From contig JAPKMP010000027.1 of NCBI GenBank assembly GCA_026645935.1, forward strand, positions 1 to 42,536: a DNA stretch of 42,536 nt, in the 5' to 3' direction. Positions 40,608 to 42,536 of this stretch are shown piece by piece. The DNA is from Candidatus Villigracilaceae bacterium. Lineage in GTDB: Bacteria; Chloroflexota; Anaerolineae; Anaerolineales; Villigracilaceae. The notes below the pieces were generated by a model. The model saw only the letters and a list, made by a program, of their open reading frames with translations, was not told the origin of the DNA and ran no database searches. How positions within the stretch are numbered: the first letter of the stretch is position 1; the number at the start of each line of letters is the position of its first letter. A program made the translations under genes and the position numbers.

Positions 40608-42536
40608 TTATTCGCTTTGCACTTCCACCAGCACGGCTCGGATGATGCGGCGGAAGAAATACGTGTCACTGGAAGGCAGATAGAACTGGCAGGTGATCAG
40701 GGTGAGATAGGATTGGTCTTCGAGATGCTCGAAGGCAAAACTGGTGGTGTAGGGGCGCGAGAGCCGCGAATTGCGCACTTCGAAGATGTACTTCTCATCG
40801 TACAAGTGGATGATGATCTGGTCGCCGTATTTGAGTTTTTTCAAGTTCGCGAACGGACCATCCATCCCGTCTGCATTGGTGACGTGAGCTGTTACGACCG
40901 AGTTGCCTTCCCAGGTCGGGAACGCAGTTCCATTGAGCCAGCCGACGTTATTGGCGAGCCAGGTCACATCCCAATCGCCTTCTGAGGAAAGCGGCACACC
41001 GACGATCGGGGTTCTCACGCCGATAGCTGGGATTTCGATCCACAAGTCGCCGAGGTCGCCGTATGCAAGTTCTTTTGGCTGCTCAGGCAGGATTGTGATG
41101 CGGTTCGGAGAAAAACCGGTGGCGGGCAATGCGGCAAGATCGCGAGCGGAGATTCTCGAATCATCACCACCTCGACCCCCTCCACCACCTCCACCCGTGG
41201 CAGGTGCAGTGATTTGGAAGTTGCGGGCGAAGTCGGTGCCGTTCGCAACCCCATCTCCGGCAAGAGCAAGCGCAGGATTATTTGCCTGCACGATGGAAGT
41301 GGTGCCGCAGATGTACAGACGGTAGTAACCTACCGTGTTCAGCGGAGCGCTGAGGTTGACTGTGGCAATGAACGGACCGGAGCCGCCGCCATTACTGTAG
41401 GTGACACTACCGGGTTGCAGAATGTCAGGCGCGACGATCGGGAGGGGAACTCCTCCTAATCCGCATCCCAAGGTGTTGAAGACGCCATTTACAGAGTAAA
41501 GGAGTCTGTAATTGAGCGGGTTGGTGACGTCATCTGGGTCGGAATCGCCGATTGGGTTGTAAACATCCTTGTTGAACCTGACGAGCAATTGGGTAATCCC
41601 CAGAGCAGTGGAAGTGATCTCATTTTCAGCAAGGAAGCCATCGCCGGTATCTGGATTCGAATTGATTCCGTTCGGGTTCACCTGCAATAGGGCTGCGTCG
41701 ATCACAATGGCTTTGTTCGCGCCAAGTGAGCCTGCCGCTGCCGGGGCAGGCAGGGTTAGAACGGCATTGTTCAGTGCGGCATCGCGGATAGTGCCGCCGT
41801 TGAGGGCAAGCGAAGTGGTCGCGACATAATCCAAATCGAGGGTCACATCTCCGACCACCACGGTGTAGGTGAAGGAAAGCGTGGCAGTACCCGTGCCAGA
41901 TGAGTAATTGGCGACCCCGTCGACTGCGCCCAGTTCGAGTGTGATCTGCGGCGTGCCGGTGACGTTCACAACTTCATTGAAGACCACATTGACATTGATC
42001 ACAGCACCCACAAAATACGTGCCGTCTGCCGTGGTGGAGGTGACATTGGTCACGACCGGAGCGCCAGCGTCGACGTTCCAAGTGTAGGATGCAGGCGTGG
42101 GGTCCGCATTACCCAAAGTATCCACTGCGCGGACTTCGAAGGTATGGGAACCTGCGCTTAACGGACCGAACGTATCACCGCTGTTGCAAGCAGCAAACAC
42201 ACCTCCATCCATCGAACACTCGAAGGTTGCAGTCAGATCCGGGCTGCTGAACGTAAACGTGGGGGTTGTGTCATTGCTTGGGTCCGTCGGGTTGGAGTCG
42301 ATGGTTGTATCAGGCGGGGTGGCATCGATTGTCCAGGTATAAGAGGCGGGGGTGGCATCGGTGTTGCCAGCCGGGTCAATCGCACGGACCTGGAAAGTGT
42401 GTGAACCATCAGCCAAAGCCGCGAGGGTATCGGGTGTGGTACAGGCGGCGAAGGCGCCAGCATCGATACTACATTGGAAGGTCGCCGTTGCATCGGGACT
42501 GCTGAATGTGAAGGTGGGCGTGTTGTCGTTGCTGGG
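40608..42536 (-). CDS. Surface protein with Ig-like repeats, LPATG and C-terminal sortase (5' partial)
   Basis: The frame is open to the window edge, so the N-terminus is missing; 642 residues are visible. Residues 1-160: two Ig-like repeats with [10 protein letters not shown], a pair of Cys ([15 protein letters not shown]) and [11 protein letters not shown]. Next a SwmB/Big-type domain and another beta domain; then a glycine-rich [12 protein letters not shown] spacer. LPATG follows at residues 470-474 (41115-41129). Residues 490-640 are a sortase: [26 protein letters not shown] (His551), LTLITCQF (Cys616, fits TLxTC) and FFRR (Arg629/630). All three catalytic residues are present. Sortases cut at LPXTG-like sites and join surface proteins to a nucleophile. 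Having substrate motif and enzyme in one chain is unusual; no membrane helix lies between them. Confidence 0.85.
   Translation of the reverse strand, partial: PSNDNTPTFTFSSPDATATFQCSIDAGAFAACTTPDTLAALADGSHTFQVRAIDPAGNTDATPASYTWTIDATPPDTTIDSNPTDPSNDTTPTFTFSSPDLTATFECSMDGGVFAACNSGDTFGPLSAGSHTFEVRAVDTLGNADPTPASYTWNVDAGAPVVTNVTSTTADGTYFVGAVINVNVVFNEVVNVTGTPQITLELGAVDGVANYSSGTGTATLSFTYTVVVGDVTLDLDYVATTSLALNGGTIRDAALNNAVLTLPAPAAAGSLGANKAIVIDAALLQVNPNGINSNPDTGDGFLAENEITSTALGITQLLVRFNKDVYNPIGDSDPDDVTNPLNYRLLYSVNGVFNTLGCGLGGVPLPIVAPDILQPGSVTYSNGGGSGPFIATVNLSAPLNTVGYYRLYICGTTSIVQANNPALALAGDGVANGTDFARNFQITAPATGGGGGGGRGGDDSRISARDLAALPATGFSPNRITILPEQPKELAYGDLGDLWIEIPAIGVRTPIVGVPLSSEGDWDVTWLANNVGWLNGTAFPTWEGNSVVTAHVTNADGMDGPFANLKKLKYGDQIIIHLYDEKYIFEVRNSRLSRPYTTSFAFEHLEDQSYLTLITCQFYLPSSDTYFFRRIIRAVLVEVQSE

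Noticed and set aside
40608-42536. Premature stop or true start at 42416 for the sortase protein
   Set aside because: The frame continues with in-phase Ig-like repeats up to the window edge, so the gene is truncated by the window.

Overview
The window is a bacterial chromosome segment of moderate to high GC, densely coded on both strands. The content suggests Chloroflexota, probably class Anaerolineae. Pointers are a sortase fused behind surface Ig-like repeats with an internal LPATG, threonine/proline linkers on an anchored protein, a CCA-type nucleotidyltransferase with a DUF5678-like N-terminus, a standalone small-protein pair I associate with Chloroflexi and cyanobacteria, and many dispersed palindromes. 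This assignment is inference; there is no rRNA or tRNA gene here to test it.

Layout. 1-6 kb: an acyl-CoA-associated zinc-ribbon/OB-fold protein, an amidase, a Thr/Pro-linker membrane protein, a DUF3891-like protein, a small membrane protein, a DUF2652 (cyclase-fold) plus SRPBCC protein, and a pair of tiny conserved genes. 6-11 kb: two adjacent SF1 helicases on the minus strand, the first of them (upstream) with a degenerate motif II. 11-13.4 kb: a membrane-anchored DUF4350-like protein and an SppA-type peptidase. 13.4-15.4 kb: a helical protein, then the ribosomal operon rplU-rpmA-rpmE, in which L31 carries an extra domain resembling the RNA polymerase alpha C-terminal domain. 15.4-19.6 kb: thymidine kinase, an A/T-rich membrane gene, hypoxanthine phosphoribosyltransferase, CCA/poly(A) polymerase and an alpha/beta hydrolase. 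19.6-27 kb: lone response regulator, pyruvate phosphate dikinase, hemW, an MFS transporter, a methyltransferase and a metallo-beta-lactamase-fold hydrolase. 27.2-28.7 kb: speD-speE for spermidine. 28.7-32.3 kb: a large secreted beta-helix protein. 32.3-38.5 kb: site-2 protease, then a DUF4129/MoxR/DUF58 operon, and two paralogous membrane proteins flanking a DUF309-zinc-ribbon gene. 38.5-42.5 kb: a P-loop kinase, a class III aminotransferase and the C-terminal 642 residues of a surface protein ending in a sortase.

The most striking property is the load of short repeats. At least four palindromic families and a class of degenerate heptanucleotide tandem repeats are scattered through the window, and many copies lie inside open reading frames without breaking them. 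The helicase gene carries three such tracts and hemW carries three plus one at its start codon. Unrelated proteins therefore share short peptides (GRVA...HIET) that come from the repeat rather than from common ancestry. A second theme is promoter position: several genes have a -10 box only 6-12 bases before the start codon, which implies leaderless or nearly leaderless mRNAs, and two divergent gene pairs share almost the same bidirectional promoter.

No CRISPR array, insertion sequence with transposase, prophage, rRNA or tRNA gene was found.
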